Numbered from the stretch's first letter, positions 33,130 to 46,662 are shown. The stretch is DNA of 64,000 nt from Acipenser ruthenus (GCF_902713425.1 NC_081217.1:11173585-11237584), one strand, 5' to 3'. Program-made: numbers and translations. The notes: generated from the letters alone by a model not told the origin.

Positions 33130-33211
33130 GTAGTCGTGGCCGAGTGGTTAAGGCGATGGACTAGAAATCCATTGGGGTTTCCCCGCGCAGGTTCGAATCC
33201 TGCCGACTACG
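33130..33211 (+). tRNA. tRNA-Ser (AGA), unit 9
   Basis: Identical to the reference copy. Confidence 0.97.
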
Positions 33212-33376
33212 TAAGCTTTCTTTTTAATTGTATGTGTTCATTCCTAATACATGTTTAAAGATGAGGAATCTGAAATATTACTGGTTCTACTTCATATCGC
33301 ACCGGTTCATTTAGTTAAAGAATGTTCATTTTGGCACCATTCCAAATGCTGTGGTTTCTTTAAAGAAGAAAAGTCA

Positions 33377-33450
33377 TGGCCCGTACGGGGATCGAACCCG
33401 CGACCTTGGCGTTATTAGCACCACGCTCTAACCAACTGAGCTAACCAGCC
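33377..33450 (-). tRNA. tRNA-Ile (AAT), unit 9, acceptor variant
   Basis: Base 4 is T instead of C (GGCTGGT), which turns a C-G acceptor pair into T-G; the fold should survive. Shared only with unit 15. Confidence 0.95.
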
Positions 33451-33738
33451 ACACACATGGAGCGCGTTAATAAAACCCGAGAAAAACAAGGCCTGCGGAC
33501 ATTATGATTACCAAGATGTTATGTTAAACTCAACAATAACACATTCAAAGTATTGGAAAGGCATAATTAGAGGTCTCATCTTTATGAGGCAGTTTAGCAG
33601 TGTGAAGAAAGTGGCGAGGTGCGGGCTTGCGGTGACTTTCTCTCATTTAAAAAGCTGTGATTTGAATACTAAAAAGAAAAACATGTAAAATTACCAAGCA
33701 TTCGGTGGACGTTTTAGAAATAAATTAACAAGAACTGT

Positions 33739-33820
33739 TGTCAGAAGTGGGGTTCGAGCCCACGCCTCCATGGAGACTGCGAACTGACCACAGCGCCTTA
33801 GACCGCTCGGCCATCCTGAC
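33739..33820 (-). tRNA. tRNA-Leu (CAG), unit 10, T37 form
   Basis: Pyrimidine at position 37, as in unit 7; otherwise as the reference copy. Confidence 0.88.
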
Positions 33821-34241
33821 TTACACCGACGACTTTGCACAACGCTGCAGCACACTGCTGAACCTCCCATGTCTGACGCTGCAGTAAATCACCTGGCGTG
33901 TGCGTGTACTTGTTCTTTTTCTGTTTATATTAAGGAGGGCGACAGGTTTTGTCGCATTTTGTATGGAATCACAAGGACACTCCTCTTACTGAAAGAAAAT
34001 ATACTGCAAACAGAGCGATCGCTTCACGGTTTGAATCAAAATCAGAACAGTCTGTTAGCAAATGAACTTCATCAAAAAACCACAAAGGCATTACATAAAT
34101 GTTACAGATATATTTCGTAGACAGAACAGTTGTAACATATTTGAGTACATTTCTAAACAATCTGCTAATAACAGACATAATCTCAAAGCGCTATAATTTA
34201 TTTTCAGATCTTATGAAAGACAAGTATGGTTGCGCATTATA

Positions 34242-34699
34242 TCACAGAAAACAGGATAATCCTAGCGCTTCATTTAATCCCTCGGGTTGTACCATATGGA
34301 GATAGAAGATCCATTTGGATTCACATTGTAATAGTTTTTGATCGAGATTATCACGTCCTCGAGCTTGAAATATTTTTTGTATGCTGCGGTATTTCAGATC
34401 TGAAATGGAATGTTTGGCATCTACGAAATGTCTAGCTAGTGGTGAATGGATATCTTTTCTCCTAATTGAACTTTTATGCTTGCTCATCAATGCGCAATCG
34501 TCACTGTCTAGTAGTTTTACCAACATATTGCAAATGGCAAGGACAAAAAAACAAATAAATGACATGCGTTGAAGCACAGGTCATCACTTGTAAGACACTG
34601 TACTCTTTTTTCGTTGTATGGCTTGTAAAACGCAAACGCATTATCACAGGCGGCACAATTACGACATGGAAAATAATCCAGTAGATTTGTCCAGTACAC
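34242..34699 (-). mobile_element. Penelope-like fossil, unit 10
   Basis: Same broken fragment as the reference copy. Confidence 0.78.
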
Positions 34700-35504
34700 C
34701 TAGATCTCTCGAACATGTCAATGAGTCAGCCCTTAATAAACACTGTCCGTGTTCATTTCTGTGTATATGACATTGTCTATAACCAATATCTGTTATGTAA
34801 GCGTATTGGTATGAAACCAATCGCAATTAATGCGATCCGTGTTTTCAGTCAGTTTGATAGTTTTAATCAATCATCGAAAAAGCAGCAGTGCTTTGCAACT
34901 GTAGTTCATCTTTCTTACGTTTTGGTAAGACACCCACTCAGAACGTGTCCGCTTCCTCCAGCCCCCTAAGGAACACTGGAGCGGTCATCAATAACAGCGA
35001 GCAGTTGGTCAAAAACAACACTCGCTGTCTTCTTCACGCTCAAAAACGAACACTCTCACTCTTCCTCGTGGGTAGCGAGCCCAAACACTTTCAAAACGCA
35101 TTTCGCTAGCAAATCACTATAGAAATGATCCCTGAAAGTATTGTTTTATGGGCAAGTGGCCGACCGTCTCCCTCCAACTCTGAGTGGCACCGGTAGCTGT
35201 GCCGGTGACAAATAAACAGGAGCACTTTCATATAATGCAATTGCTGTAGCCCAGTGAGTTGTTACAATAACATTTCAAACTCATTCCAGACTGCAGGCGG
35301 TTAAAAGCTTAATTGGGTTCAATTTTTTGGTATGATTTAAAAAGTACGAGCCAGTTGCCTCATTTGCATTGCCTGCCTTCCTCCTTTGCACTGTGACGTC
35401 TATCAAACGTGTGCTTAAAATCTGATGAATACGATTCCCATTTGAACCGTAAATATTTTAATTATACGCATACAGTGTTCTGTTGGGCTCCGAGGGTGTT
35501 ATCT

Positions 35505-35576
35505 AATAAAACAACGTAATCGGTGAGCGCGTTCGGCTTAACCAAAACGTTGCTGTTTCAAGCCCACGCAGGGACG
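35505..35576 (+). pseudogene. tRNA-Asn relic, unit 10
   Basis: Identical to the reference relic. Confidence 0.8.
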
Positions 35577-36337
35577 AGGCATTCTTTTTGTCAATCGCCT
35601 TTCTGTCAAGCCAGTAAACCTGTATATAATAAGAAACATTCAACAGCTCGGAAACACCATAATAGAATCCAATGCGTTTACAAATGTGTTTTGAAACTGT
35701 TCATTTTTCACCCAAATGCGGTTCTCAAAAATTGTTTTGCCTACATTTTTCTATTGCTATTATTATTTTTTCCAGAGTAAGACGAAAAAGCAAACATCCA
35801 TGAAATAGGTAAACACTGCTACAGCGTTTGAACTGTCTCAACAAACGTTCAGCTCTAAAACGTGTACATTGAAAGTCTATTAACATCTTTAACACAATCA
35901 TGTGTGTTCCAATAGCGGCTATTCCACATGGTGATCAATAAAGTGAATGCTGGCTTTGTTCACATATTAGCAAGACGTTTTCAGGATTCACGCATATTCT
36001 GAACAAGCACACTAGAATATGGTAATGAAAGGACAGGAAAATAACAGGTTTATTGGCTTTGGTCTTGTATCGTCACCCTGACTACTGTCAGGTAAGGAAG
36101 TGGCATTAATCAAAACGTAATTATGTAAGGTTACCAATGCGCAAATACGAAGCATATTAAAACTTCTTCACAATCTTAAATCTTCCCACATGCATTTCAA
36201 ACACTTACTGATAAGTACGGCCCTTTCCCAATGTAACTGCTTTGTTTGAACACCAAAGATGGCTTGGATATTTATGAAACCACGATACTATTGTTCCCAC
36301 TTTCTTTAGAACTACCAAATGTGCGCTTCCCATGTCA

Positions 36338-36411
36338 GCCCTAGTGGCCTAATGGCTAAGGCCACTGGCCTCCTAAGCCAGGGATAGTGGGTTCGAGTCC
36401 CATCTGGGGTG
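36338..36411 (+). tRNA. tRNA-Arg (CCT), unit 10
   Basis: Identical to the reference copy. Confidence 0.93.
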
Positions 36412-36848
36412 GGGTTTTGTTATAAAATCGAACATAATTGTGTTATGTTTTATTGGCATGTGATATTTTGTAGATCTTGTTATCTGCTAAGTCCGCTCAC
36501 GCTAGCCACAACGTGCTTGAGTGCTGTGGCAGCAGCCATGAAGCAAGTCAGTTTTTCAGTTGAAATCAAGATCTACTTTGTTTTTTGTGTATGGGTGGTT
36601 TGAAAAGATCACTTAAATTGTTACGTATTTTGAAATAAAGATGTATTCATTATTATGAACGTTGACAGAAAGGATATTGTATTTACATTTCCCACGTGTG
36701 CTTGCCTTGTATAAATCGATGGAGTTTCAACAAAGGCATTTGACTTCGGTTCATGTTAGCCTATACTGCCATCTGCAGCATTACCGCGGGTGTCTTTTAC
36801 TTCTTTTGACAATAATATGGATCATTTCACAGTCCAATGTAAGAACAT

Positions 36849-36930
36849 GTAGTCGTGGCCGAGTGGTTAAGGCGATGGACTAGAAATCCATTGGGGTTTC
36901 CCCGCGCAGGTTCGAATCCTGCCGACTACG
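36849..36930 (+). tRNA. tRNA-Ser (AGA), unit 10
   Basis: Identical to the reference copy. Confidence 0.97.
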
Positions 36931-37095
36931 TAAGCTTTCTTTTTAATTGTATGTGTTCATTCCTAATACATGTTTAAAGATGAGGAATCTGAAATATTAC
37001 TGGTTCTACTTCATATCGCACCGGTTCATTTAGTTAAAGAATGTTCATTTTGGCACCATTCCAAATGCTGTGGTTTCTTTAAAGAAGAAAAGTCA

Positions 37096-37169
37096 TGGCC
37101 CGTACGGGGATCGAACCCGCGACCTTGGCGTTATTAGCACCACGCTCTAACCAACTGAGCTAACCGGCC
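37096..37169 (-). tRNA. tRNA-Ile (AAT), unit 10
   Basis: Identical to the reference copy. Confidence 0.97.
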
Positions 37170-37457
37170 ACACACATGGAGCGCGTTAATAAAACCCGAG
37201 AAAAACAAGGCCTGCGGACATTATGATTACCAAGATGTTATGTTAAACTCAACAATAACACATTCAAAGTATTGGAAAGGCATAATTAGAGGTCTCATCT
37301 TTATGAGGCAGTTTAGCAGTGTGAAGAAAGTGGCGAGGTGCGGGCTTGCGGTGACTTTCTCTCATTTAAAAAGCTGTGATTTGAATACTAAAAAGAAAAA
37401 CATGTAAAATTACCAAGCATTCGGTGGACGTTTTAGAAATAAATTAACAAGAACTGT

Positions 37458-37539
37458 TGTCAGAAGTGGGGTTCGAGCCCACGCCTCCATGGAGACTGCG
37501 ACCTGACCACAGCGCCTTAGACCGCTCGGCCATCCTGAC
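37458..37539 (-). tRNA. tRNA-Leu (CAG), unit 11
   Basis: G37 form; no difference from the reference copy was seen. Confidence 0.92.
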
Positions 37540-37960
37540 TTACACCGACGACTTTGCACAACGCTGCAGCACACTGCTGAACCTCCCATGTCTGACGCTG
37601 CAGTAAATCACCTGGCGTGTGCGTGTACTTGTTCTTTTTCTGTTTATATTAAGGAGGGCGACAGGTTTTGTCGCATTTTGTATGGAATCACAAGGACACT
37701 CCTCTTACTGAAAGAAAATATACTGCAAACAGAGCGATCGCTTCACGGTTTGAATCAAAATCAGAACAGTCTGTTAGCAAATGAACTTCATCAAAAAACC
37801 ACAAAGGCATTACATAAATGTTACAGATATATTTCGTAGACAGAACAGTTGTAACATATTTGAGTACATTTCTAAACAATCTGCTAATAACAGACATAAT
37901 CTCAAAGCGCTATAATTTATTTTCAGATCTTATGAAAGACAAGTATGGTTGCGCATTATA

Positions 37961-38418
37961 TCACAGAAAACAGGATAATCCTAGCGCTTCATTTAATCCC
38001 TCGGGTTGTACCATATGGAGATAGAAGATCCATTTGGATTCACATTGTAATAGTTTTTGATCGAGATTATCACGTCCTCGAGCTTGAAATATTTTTTGTA
38101 TGCTGCGGTATTTCAGATCTGAAATGGAATGTTTGGCATCTACGAAATGTCTAGCTAGTGGTGAATGGATATCTTTTCTCCTAATTGAACTTTTATGCTT
38201 GCTCATCAATGCGCAATCGTCACTGTCTAGTAGTTTTACCAACATATTGCAAATGGCAAGGACAAAAAAACAAATAAATGACATGCGTTGAAGCACAGGT
38301 CATCACTTGTAAGACACTGTACTCTTTTTTCGTTGTATGGCTTGTAAAACGCAAACGCATTATCACAGGCGGCACAATTACGACATGGAAAATAATCCAG
38401 TAGATTTGTCCAGTACAC
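37961..38418 (-). mobile_element. Penelope-like fossil, unit 11
   Basis: Same broken fragment as the reference copy. Confidence 0.78.
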
Positions 38419-39223
38419 CTAGATCTCTCGAACATGTCAATGAGTCAGCCCTTAATAAACACTGTCCGTGTTCATTTCTGTGTATATGACATTGTCTATA
38501 ACCAATATCTGTTATGTAAGCGTATTGGTATGAAACCAATCGCAATTAATGCGATCCGTGTTTTCAGTCAGTTTGATAGTTTTAATCAATCATCGAAAAA
38601 GCAGCAGTGCTTTGCAACTGTAGTTCATCTTTCTTACGTTTTGGTAAGACACCCACTCAGAACGTGTCCGCTTCCTCCAGCCCCCTAAGGAACACTGGAG
38701 CGGTCATCAATAACAGCGAGCAGTTGGTCAAAAACAACACTCGCTGTCTTCTTCACGCTCAAAAACGAACACTCTCACTCTTCCTCGTGGGTAGCGAGCC
38801 CAAACACTTTCAAAACGCATTTCGCTAGCAAATCACTATAGAAATGATCCCTGAAAGTATTGTTTTATGGGCAAGTGGCCGACCGTCTCCCTCCAACTCT
38901 GAGTGGCACCGGTAGCTGTGCCGGTGACAAATAAACAGGAGCACTTTCATATAATGCAATTGCTGTAGCCCAGTGAGTTGTTACAATAACATTTCAAACT
39001 CATTCCAGACTGCAGGCGGTTAAAAGCTTAATTGGGTTCAATTTTTTGGTATGATTTAAAAAGTACGAGCCAGTTGCCTCATTTGCATTGCCTGCCTTCC
39101 TCCTTTGCACTGTGACGTCTATCAAACGTGTGCTTAAAATCTGATGAATACGATTCCCATTTGAACCGTAAATATTTTAATTATACGCATACAGTGTTCT
39201 GTTGGGCTCCGAGGGTGTTATCT

Positions 39224-39295
39224 AATAAAACAACGTAATCGGTGAGCGCGTTCGGCTTAACCAAAACGTTGCTGTTTCAAGCCCACGCAGGGACG
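39224..39295 (+). pseudogene. tRNA-Asn relic, unit 11
   Basis: Identical to the reference relic. Confidence 0.8.
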
Positions 39296-40056
39296 AGGCA
39301 TTCTTTTTGTCAATCGCCTTTCTGTCAAGCCAGTAAACCTGTATATAATAAGAAACATTCAACAGCTCGGAAACACCATAATAGAATCCAATGCGTTTAC
39401 AAATGTGTTTTGAAACTGTTCATTTTTCACCCAAATGCGGTTCTCAAAAATTGTTTTGCCTACATTTTTCTATTGCTATTATTATTTTTTCCAGAGTAAG
39501 ACGAAAAAGCAAACATCCATGAAATAGGTAAACACTGCTACAGCGCTTGAACTGTCTCAACAAACGTTCAGCTCTAAAACGTGTACATTGAAAGTCTATT
39601 AACATCTTTAACACAATCATGTGTGTTCCAATAGCGGCTATTCCACATGGTGATCAATAAAGTGAATGCTGGCTTTGTTCACATATTAGCAAGACGTTTT
39701 CAGGATTCACGCATATTCTGAACAAGCACACTAGAATATGGTAATGAAAGGACAGGAAAATAACAGGTTTATTGGCTTTGGTCTTGTATCGTCACCCTGA
39801 CTACTGTCAGGTAAGGAAGTGGCATTAATCAAAACGTAATTATGTAAGGTTACCAATGCGCAAATACGAAGCATATTAAAACTTCTTCACAATCTTAAAT
39901 CTTCCCACATGCATTTCAAACACTTACTGATAAGTACGGCCCTTTCCCAATGTAACTGCTTTGTTTGAACACCAAAGATGGCTTGGATATTTATGAAACC
40001 ACGATACTATTGTTCCCACTTTCTTTAGAACTACCAAATGTGCGCTTCCCATGTCA

Positions 40057-40130
40057 GCCCTAGTGGCCTAATGGCTAAGGCCACTGGCCTCCTAAGCCAG
40101 GGATAGTGGGTTCGAGTCCCATCTGGGGTG
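40057..40130 (+). tRNA. tRNA-Arg (CCT), unit 11
   Basis: Identical to the reference copy. Confidence 0.93.
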
Positions 40131-40567
40131 GGGTTTTGTTATAAAATCGAACATAATTGTGTTATGTTTTATTGGCATGTGATATTTTGTAGATCTTGTT
40201 ATCTGCTAAGTCCGCTCACGCTAGCCACAACGTGCTTGAGTGCTGTGGCAGCAGCCATGAAGCAAGTCAGTTTTTCAGTTGAAATCAAGATCTACTTTGT
40301 TTTTTGTGTATGGGTGGTTTGAAAAGATCACTTAAATTGTTACGTATTTTGAAATAAAGATGTATTCATTATTATGAACGTTGACAGAAAGGATATTGTA
40401 TTTACATTTCCCACGTGTGCTTGCCTTGTATAAATCGATGGAGTTTCAACAAAGGCATTTGACTTCGGTTCATGTTAGCCTATACTGCCATCTGCAGCAT
40501 TACCGCGGGTGTCTTTTACTTCTTTTGACAATAATATGGATCATTTCACAGTCCAATGTAAGAACAT

Positions 40568-40649
40568 GTAGTCGTGGCCGAGTGGTTAAGGCGATGGACT
40601 AGAAATCCATTGGGGTTTCCCCGCGCAGGTTCGAATCCTGCCGACTACG
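40568..40649 (+). tRNA. tRNA-Ser (AGA), unit 11
   Basis: Identical to the reference copy, and its 3' flank has the ordinary T where unit 5 has G. Confidence 0.97.
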
Positions 40650-40814
40650 TAAGCTTTCTTTTTAATTGTATGTGTTCATTCCTAATACATGTTTAAAGAT
40701 GAGGAATCTGAAATATTACTGGTTCTACTTCATATCGCACCGGTTCATTTTGTTAAAGAATGTTCATTTTGGCACCATTCCAAATGCTGTGGTTTCTTTA
40801 AAGAAGAAAAGTCA

Positions 40815-40888
40815 TGGCCCGTACGGGGATCGAACCCGCGACCTTTTCGTTATTAGCACCACACTCTAACCAACTGAGCTAACCGGCC
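40815..40888 (-). pseudogene. tRNA-Ile (AAT), unit 11, damaged anticodon stem
   Basis: Same three substitutions as unit 5, its six-unit partner. Confidence 0.85.
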
Positions 40889-41176
40889 ACACACATGGAT
40901 CGCGTTAATAAAACCCGAGAAAAACAAGGCCTGCGGACATTATGATTACCAAGATGTTATGTTAAACTCAACAATAACACATTCAAAGTATTGGAAAGGC
41001 ATAATTAGAGGTCTCATCTTTATGAGGCAGTTTAGCAGTGTGAAGAAAGTGGCGAGGTGCGGGCTTGCGGTGACTTTCTCTCATTTAAAAAGCTGTGATT
41101 TGAATACTAAAAAGAAAAACATGTAAAATTACCAAGCATTCAGTGGACGTTTTAGAAATAAATTAACAAGAACAGT

Positions 41177-41258
41177 TGTCAGAAGTGGGGTTCGATCCCA
41201 CGCCTCCATGGAGACTGCGACCTGACCACAGCGCCTTAGACCGCTCGGCCATCCTGAC
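41177..41258 (-). tRNA. tRNA-Leu (CAG), unit 12, T-loop variant
   Basis: A54 variant identical to unit 6, its six-unit partner, including the changed flanks. Confidence 0.9.
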
Positions 41259-41679
41259 TTAGACCGACGACTTTGCACAACGCTGCAGCACACTGCTGAA
41301 CCTCCCATGTCTGACGCTGCAGTAAATCACCTGGCGTGTGCGTGTACTTGTTCTTTTTCTGTTTATATTAAGGAGGGCGACAGGTTTTGTCGCATTCTGT
41401 ATGGAATCACAAGGACACTCCTCTTACTGAAAGAAAATATACTGCAAACAGAGCGATCGCTTAACGGTTTGAATCAAAATCAGAACAGTCTGTTAGCAAA
41501 TGAACTTCATCAAAAAACCACAAAGGCATTACATAAATGTTACAGATATATTTCGTAGACAGAACAGTTGTAACATATTTGAGTACATTTCTAAACAATC
41601 TGCTAATAACAGACATAATCTCAAAGCGCTATAATTTATTTTCAGATCTTATGAAAGACAAGTATGGTTGCGCATTATA

Positions 41680-42139
41680 TCACAGAAAACAGGATAATCC
41701 TAGCGCTTCATTTAATCCCTCGGGTTGTACCATATGGAGATAGAAGATCCATTTGGATTCACATTGTAATAGTTTTTGATCGAGATTATCACGTCCTCGA
41801 ACTTGAAATATTTTTTTGTATGCTGCGGTATTTCAGATCTGAAATGGAATGTTTGGCATCTACGAAATGTCTAGCTAGTGGTGAATGGATATCTTTTCTC
41901 CTAATTGAACTTTTATGCTTGCTCATCAATGCGCAATCGTCACTGTCTAGTAGTTTTACCAACATATTGCAAATGGCAAGGATAAAAAAAACAAATAAAT
42001 GACATGCGTTGAAGCACAGGTCATCACTTGAAAGACACTGTACTCTTTTTTCGTTGTATGGCTTGTAAAACGCAAACGCATTATCACAGGCGGCACAATT
42101 ACGACATGGAAAAAAATCCAGTAGATTTGTCCAGTACAC
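41680..42139 (-). mobile_element. Penelope-like fossil, unit 12, diverged
   Basis: Matches the diverged unit 6 form. Confidence 0.78.
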
Positions 42140-42944
42140 CTAGATCTCTCGAACATGTCAATGAGTCAGCCCTTAATAAACACTGTCCGTGTTCATTTCT
42201 GTGTATATGACATTGTCTATAACCAATATCTGTTATGTAAGCGTATTGGTATGAAACCAATCGCAATTAATGCGATCCGTGTTTTCAGTCAGTTTGATAG
42301 TTTTAATCAATCATCGAGAAAGCAGCAGTGCTTTGCAACTGTAGTTCATCTTTCTTACGTTTTGGTAAGATACCCACTCAGAACGTGTCCGCTTCCTCCA
42401 GCCCCCTAAGGAACACTGGAGCGGTCATCAATAACAGCGAGCAGTTGGTCAAAAACAACACTCGCTGTCTTCTTCACGCTCAAAAACGAACACTCTCACT
42501 CTTCCTCGTGAGTAGCGAGCCCAAACACTTTCAAAACGCATTTCGCTAGCAAATCACTATAGAAATGATCCCTGAAAGTATTGTTTTATGGGCAAGTGGC
42601 CGACCGTCTCCCTCCAACTCTGAGTGGCACCGGTAGCTGTGCCGGTGACAAATAAACAGGAGCACTTTCATATAATGCAATTGCTGTAGCCCAGTGAGTT
42701 GTTACAATAACATTTCAAACTCATTCCAGACTGCAGGCGGTTAAAAGCTTAATTGGGTTCAATTTTTTGGTATGATTTAAAAAGTACGAGCCAGTTGCCT
42801 CATTTGCATTGCCTGCCTTCCTCCTTTGCACTGTGACGTCTATCAAATGTGTGCTTAAAATCTGATGAATACGATTCCCATTTGAACCGTAAATATTTTA
42901 ATTATACGCATACAGTGTTCTGTTGGGCTCCGAGGGTGTTATCT

Positions 42945-43016
42945 AATAAAACAACGTAATCGGTGAGCGCGTTCGGCTTAACCAAAACGTTGCTGTTTCA
43001 GGCCCACGCAGGGACG
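42945..43016 (+). pseudogene. tRNA-Asn relic, unit 12
   Basis: Shares the extra T-loop change with unit 6. Confidence 0.8.
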
Positions 43017-43777
43017 AGGCATTCTTTTTGTCAATCGCCTTTCTGTCAAGCCAGTAAACCTGTATATAATAAGAAACATTCAACAGCTCGGAAACACCAT
43101 AATAGAATCCAATGCGTTTACAAATGTGTTTTGAAACTGTTCATTTTTCACCCAAATGCGGTTCTCAAAAATTGTTTTGCCTACATTTTTCTATTGCTAT
43201 TATTATTTTTTCCAGAGTAAGACGAAAAAGCAAACATCCATGAAATAGGTAAACACTGCTACAGCGCTTGAACTGTCTCAACAAACGTTCAGCTCTAAAA
43301 CGTGTACATTGAAAGTCTATTAACATCTTTAACACAATCATGTGTGTTCCAATAGCGGCTATTCCACATGGTGATCAATAAAGTGAATGCTGGCTTTGTT
43401 CACATATTAGCAAGACGTTTTCAGGATTCACGCATATTCTGAACAAGCACACTAGAATATGGTAATGAAAGGACAGGAAAATAACAGGTTTATTGGCTTT
43501 GGTCTTGTATCGTCACCCTGACTACTGTCAGGTAAGGAAGTGGCATTAATCAAAACGTAATTATGTAAGGTTACCAATGCGCAAATACGAAGCATATTAA
43601 AACTTCTTCACAATCTTAAATCTTCCCACATGCATTTCAAACACTTACTGATAAGTACGGCCCTTTCCCAATGTAACTGCTTTGTTTGAACACCAAAGAT
43701 GGCTTGGATATTTATGAAACCACGATACTATTGTTCCCACTTTCTTTAGAACTACCAAATGTGCGCTTCCCATGTCA

Positions 43778-43851
43778 GCCCTAGTGGCCTAATGGCTAAG
43801 GCCACTGGCCTCCTAAGCCAGGGATAGTGGGTTCGAGTCCCATCTGGGGTG
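43778..43851 (+). tRNA. tRNA-Arg (CCT), unit 12
   Basis: Identical to the reference copy. Confidence 0.93.
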
Positions 43852-44288
43852 GGGTTTTGTTATAAAATCGAACATAATTGTGTTATGTTTTATTGGCATG
43901 TGATATTTTGTAGATCTTGTTATCTGCTAAGTCCGCTCACGCTAGCCACAACGTGCTTGAGTGCTGTGGCAGCAGCCATGAAGCAAGTCAGTTTTTCAGT
44001 TGAAATCAAGATCTACTTTGTTTTTTGTGTATGGGTGGTTTGAAAAGATCACTTAAATTGTTACGTATTTTGAAATAAAGATGTATTCATTATTATGAAC
44101 GTTGACAGAAAGGATATTGTATTTACATTTCCCACGTGTGCTTGCCTTGTATAAATCGATGGAGTTTCAACAAAGGCATTTGACTTCGGTTCATGTTAGC
44201 CTATACTGCCATCTGCAGCATTACCGCGGGTGTCTTTTACTTCTTTTGACAATAATATGGATCATTTCACAGTCCAATGTAAGAACAT

Positions 44289-44369
44289 GTAGTCGTGGCC
44301 GAGTGGTTAAGGCGATGGACTAGAAATCCATTGGGGTTTCCCCGCGCAGGTTCAATCCTGCCGACTACG
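44289..44369 (+). pseudogene. tRNA-Ser (AGA), unit 12, one base short in T loop
   Basis: Carries the same B-box base loss as unit 6. Upstream it has AGTCC where unit 6 has AGGCC. Confidence 0.85.
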
Positions 44370-44534
44370 TAAGCTTTCTTTTTAATTGTATGTGTTCATT
44401 CCTAATACATGTTTAAAGATGAGGAATCTGAAATATTACTGGTTCTACTTCATATCGCACCGGTTCATTTAGTTAAAGAATGTTCATTTTGGCACCATTC
44501 CAAATGCTGTGGTTTCTTTAAAGAAGAAAAGTCA

Positions 44535-44608
44535 TGGCCCGTACGGGGATCGAACCCGCGACCTTGGCGTTATTAGCACCACGCTCTAACCAACTGAGCT
44601 AACCGGCC
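44535..44608 (-). tRNA. tRNA-Ile (AAT), unit 12
   Basis: Identical to the reference copy. Confidence 0.97.
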
Positions 44609-44896
44609 ACACACATGGAGCGCGTTAATAAAACCCGAGAAAAACAAGGCCTGCGGACATTATGATTACCAAGATGTTATGTTAAACTCAACAATAACAC
44701 ATTCAAAGTATTGGAAAGGCATAATTAGAGGTCTCATCTTTATGAGGCAGTTTAGCAGTGTGAAGAAAGTGGCGAGGTGCGGGCTTGCGGTGACTTTCTC
44801 TCATTTAAAAAGCTGTGATTTGAATACTAAAAAGAAAAACATGTAAAATTACCAAGCATTCGGTGGACGTTTTAGAAATAAATTAACAAGAACTGT

Positions 44897-44978
44897 TGTC
44901 AGAAGTGGGGTTCGAGCCCACGCCTCCATGGAGACTGCGAACTGACCACAGCGCCTTAGACCGCTCGGCCATCCTGAC
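44897..44978 (-). tRNA. tRNA-Leu (CAG), unit 13, T37 form
   Basis: Pyrimidine at position 37, shared with its partner in unit 7. Confidence 0.88.
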
Positions 44979-45399
44979 TTACACCGACGACTTTGCACAA
45001 CGCTGCAGCACACTGCTGAACCTCCCATGTCTGACGCTGCAGTAAATCACCTGGCGTGTGCGTGTACTTGTTCTTTTTCTGTTTATATTAAGGAGGGCGA
45101 CAGGTTTTGTCGCATTTTGTATGGAATCACAAGGACACTCCTCTTACTGAAAGAAAATATACTGCAAACAGAGCGATCGCTTCACGGTTTGAATCAAAAT
45201 CAGAACAGTCTGTTAGCAAATGAACTTCATCAAAAAACCACAAAGGCATTACATAAATGTTACAGATATATTTCGTAGACAGAACAGTTGTAACATATTT
45301 GAGTACATTTCTAAACAATCTGCTAATAACAGACATAATCTCAAAGCGCTATAATTTATTTTCAGATCTTATGAAAGACAAGTATGGTTGCGCATTATA

Positions 45400-45857
45400 T
45401 CACAGAAAACAGGATAATCCTAGCGCTTCATTTAATCCCTCGGGTTGTACCATATGGAGATAGAAGATCCATTTGGATTCACATTGTAATAGTTTTTGAT
45501 CGAGATTATCACGTCCTCGAGCTTGAAATATTTTTTGTATGCTGCGGTATTTCAGATCTGAAATGGAATGTTTGGCATCTACGAAATGTCTAGCTAGTGG
45601 TGAATGGATATCTTTTCTCCTAATTGAACTTTTATGCTTGCTCATCAATGCGCAATCGTCACTGTCTAGTAGTTTTACCAACATATTGCAAATGGCAAGG
45701 ACAAAAAAACAAATAAATGACATGCGTTGAAGCACAGGTCATCACTTGTAAGACACTGTACTCTTTTTTCGTTGTATGGCTTGTAAAACGCAAACGCATT
45801 ATCACAGGCGGCACAATTACGACATGGAAAATAATCCAGTAGATTTGTCCAGTACAC
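45400..45857 (-). mobile_element. Penelope-like fossil, unit 13
   Basis: Same broken fragment as the reference copy. Confidence 0.78.
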
Positions 45858-46662
45858 CTAGATCTCTCGAACATGTCAATGAGTCAGCCCTTAATAAACA
45901 CTGTCCGTGTTCATTTCTGTGTATATGACATTGTCTATAACCAATATCTGTTATGTAAGCGTATTGGTATGAAACCAATCGCAATTAATGCGATCCGTGT
46001 TTTCAGTCAGTTTGATAGTTTTAATCAATCATCGAAAAAGCAGCAGTGCTTTGCAACTGTAGTTCATCTTTCTTACGTTTTGGTAAGACACCCACTCAGA
46101 ACGTGTCCGCTTCCTCCAGCCCCCTAAGGAACACTGGAGCGGTCATCAATAACAGCGAGCAGTTGGTCAAAAACAACACTCGCTGTCTTCTTCACGCTCA
46201 AAAACGAACACTCTCACTCTTCCTCGTGGGTAGCGAGCCCAAACACTTTCAAAACGCATTTCGCTAGCAAATCACTATAGAAATGATCCCTGAAAGTATT
46301 GTTTTATGGGCAAGTGGCCGACCGTCTCCCTCCAACTCTGAGTGGCACCGGTAGCTGTGCCGGTGACAAATAAACAGGAGCACTTTCATATAATGCAATT
46401 GCTGTAGCCCAGTGAGTTGTTACAATAACATTTCAAACTCATTCCAGACTGCAGGCGGTTAAAAGCTTAATTGGGTTCAATTTTTTGGTATGATTTAAAA
46501 AGTACGAGCCAGTTGCCTCATTTGCATTGCCTGCCTTCCTCCTTTGCACTGTGACGTCTATCAAATGTGTGCTTAAAATCTGATGAATACGATTCCCATT
46601 TGAACCGTAAATATTTTAATTATACGCATACAGTGTTCTGTTGGGCTCCGAGGGTGTTATCT

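Larger units (their letters stand above)
29751..33469 (+). repeat. array unit 9
   Basis: Marker code C,G,C,C,CA. GAATCAG replaces GAGTCAG near 31007, and base 4 of tRNA-Ile is changed; both are shared only with unit 15. Confidence 0.97.
13367..35681 (+). repeat. six-unit higher-order repeat, copy 1
   Basis: Shifting the sequence by 22,315 bp (five 3,719 bp units plus one of 3,720) aligns every private variant of units 5-10 with units 11-16. These are the damaged tRNA-Ile, the tRNA-Ser deletion, ATGTATC, GAATCAG and the T37 tRNA-Leu copies. The start is set just after the unit 4 private base at 13366. Differences noticed from copy 2 are at 18342, 21958 and 35408. Confidence 0.85.
33470..37188 (+). 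repeat. array unit 10
   Basis: Marker code C,T,C,T,CA. It differs from its partner, unit 16, at m3 (C at 35408, T at 57723). Confidence 0.97.
37189..40907 (+). repeat. array unit 11 (diverged tail)
   Basis: Marker code C,G,C,C and hybrid m5, as in unit 5. It differs from unit 5 at T40657, which is G at 18342. Confidence 0.97.
40908..44627 (+). repeat. array unit 12 (diverged front half)
   Basis: Marker code C,G,T,C,CA. It shares unit 6's patch, both insertions and the tRNA-Ser deletion. One difference was seen: T44273 against G21958. Confidence 0.97.
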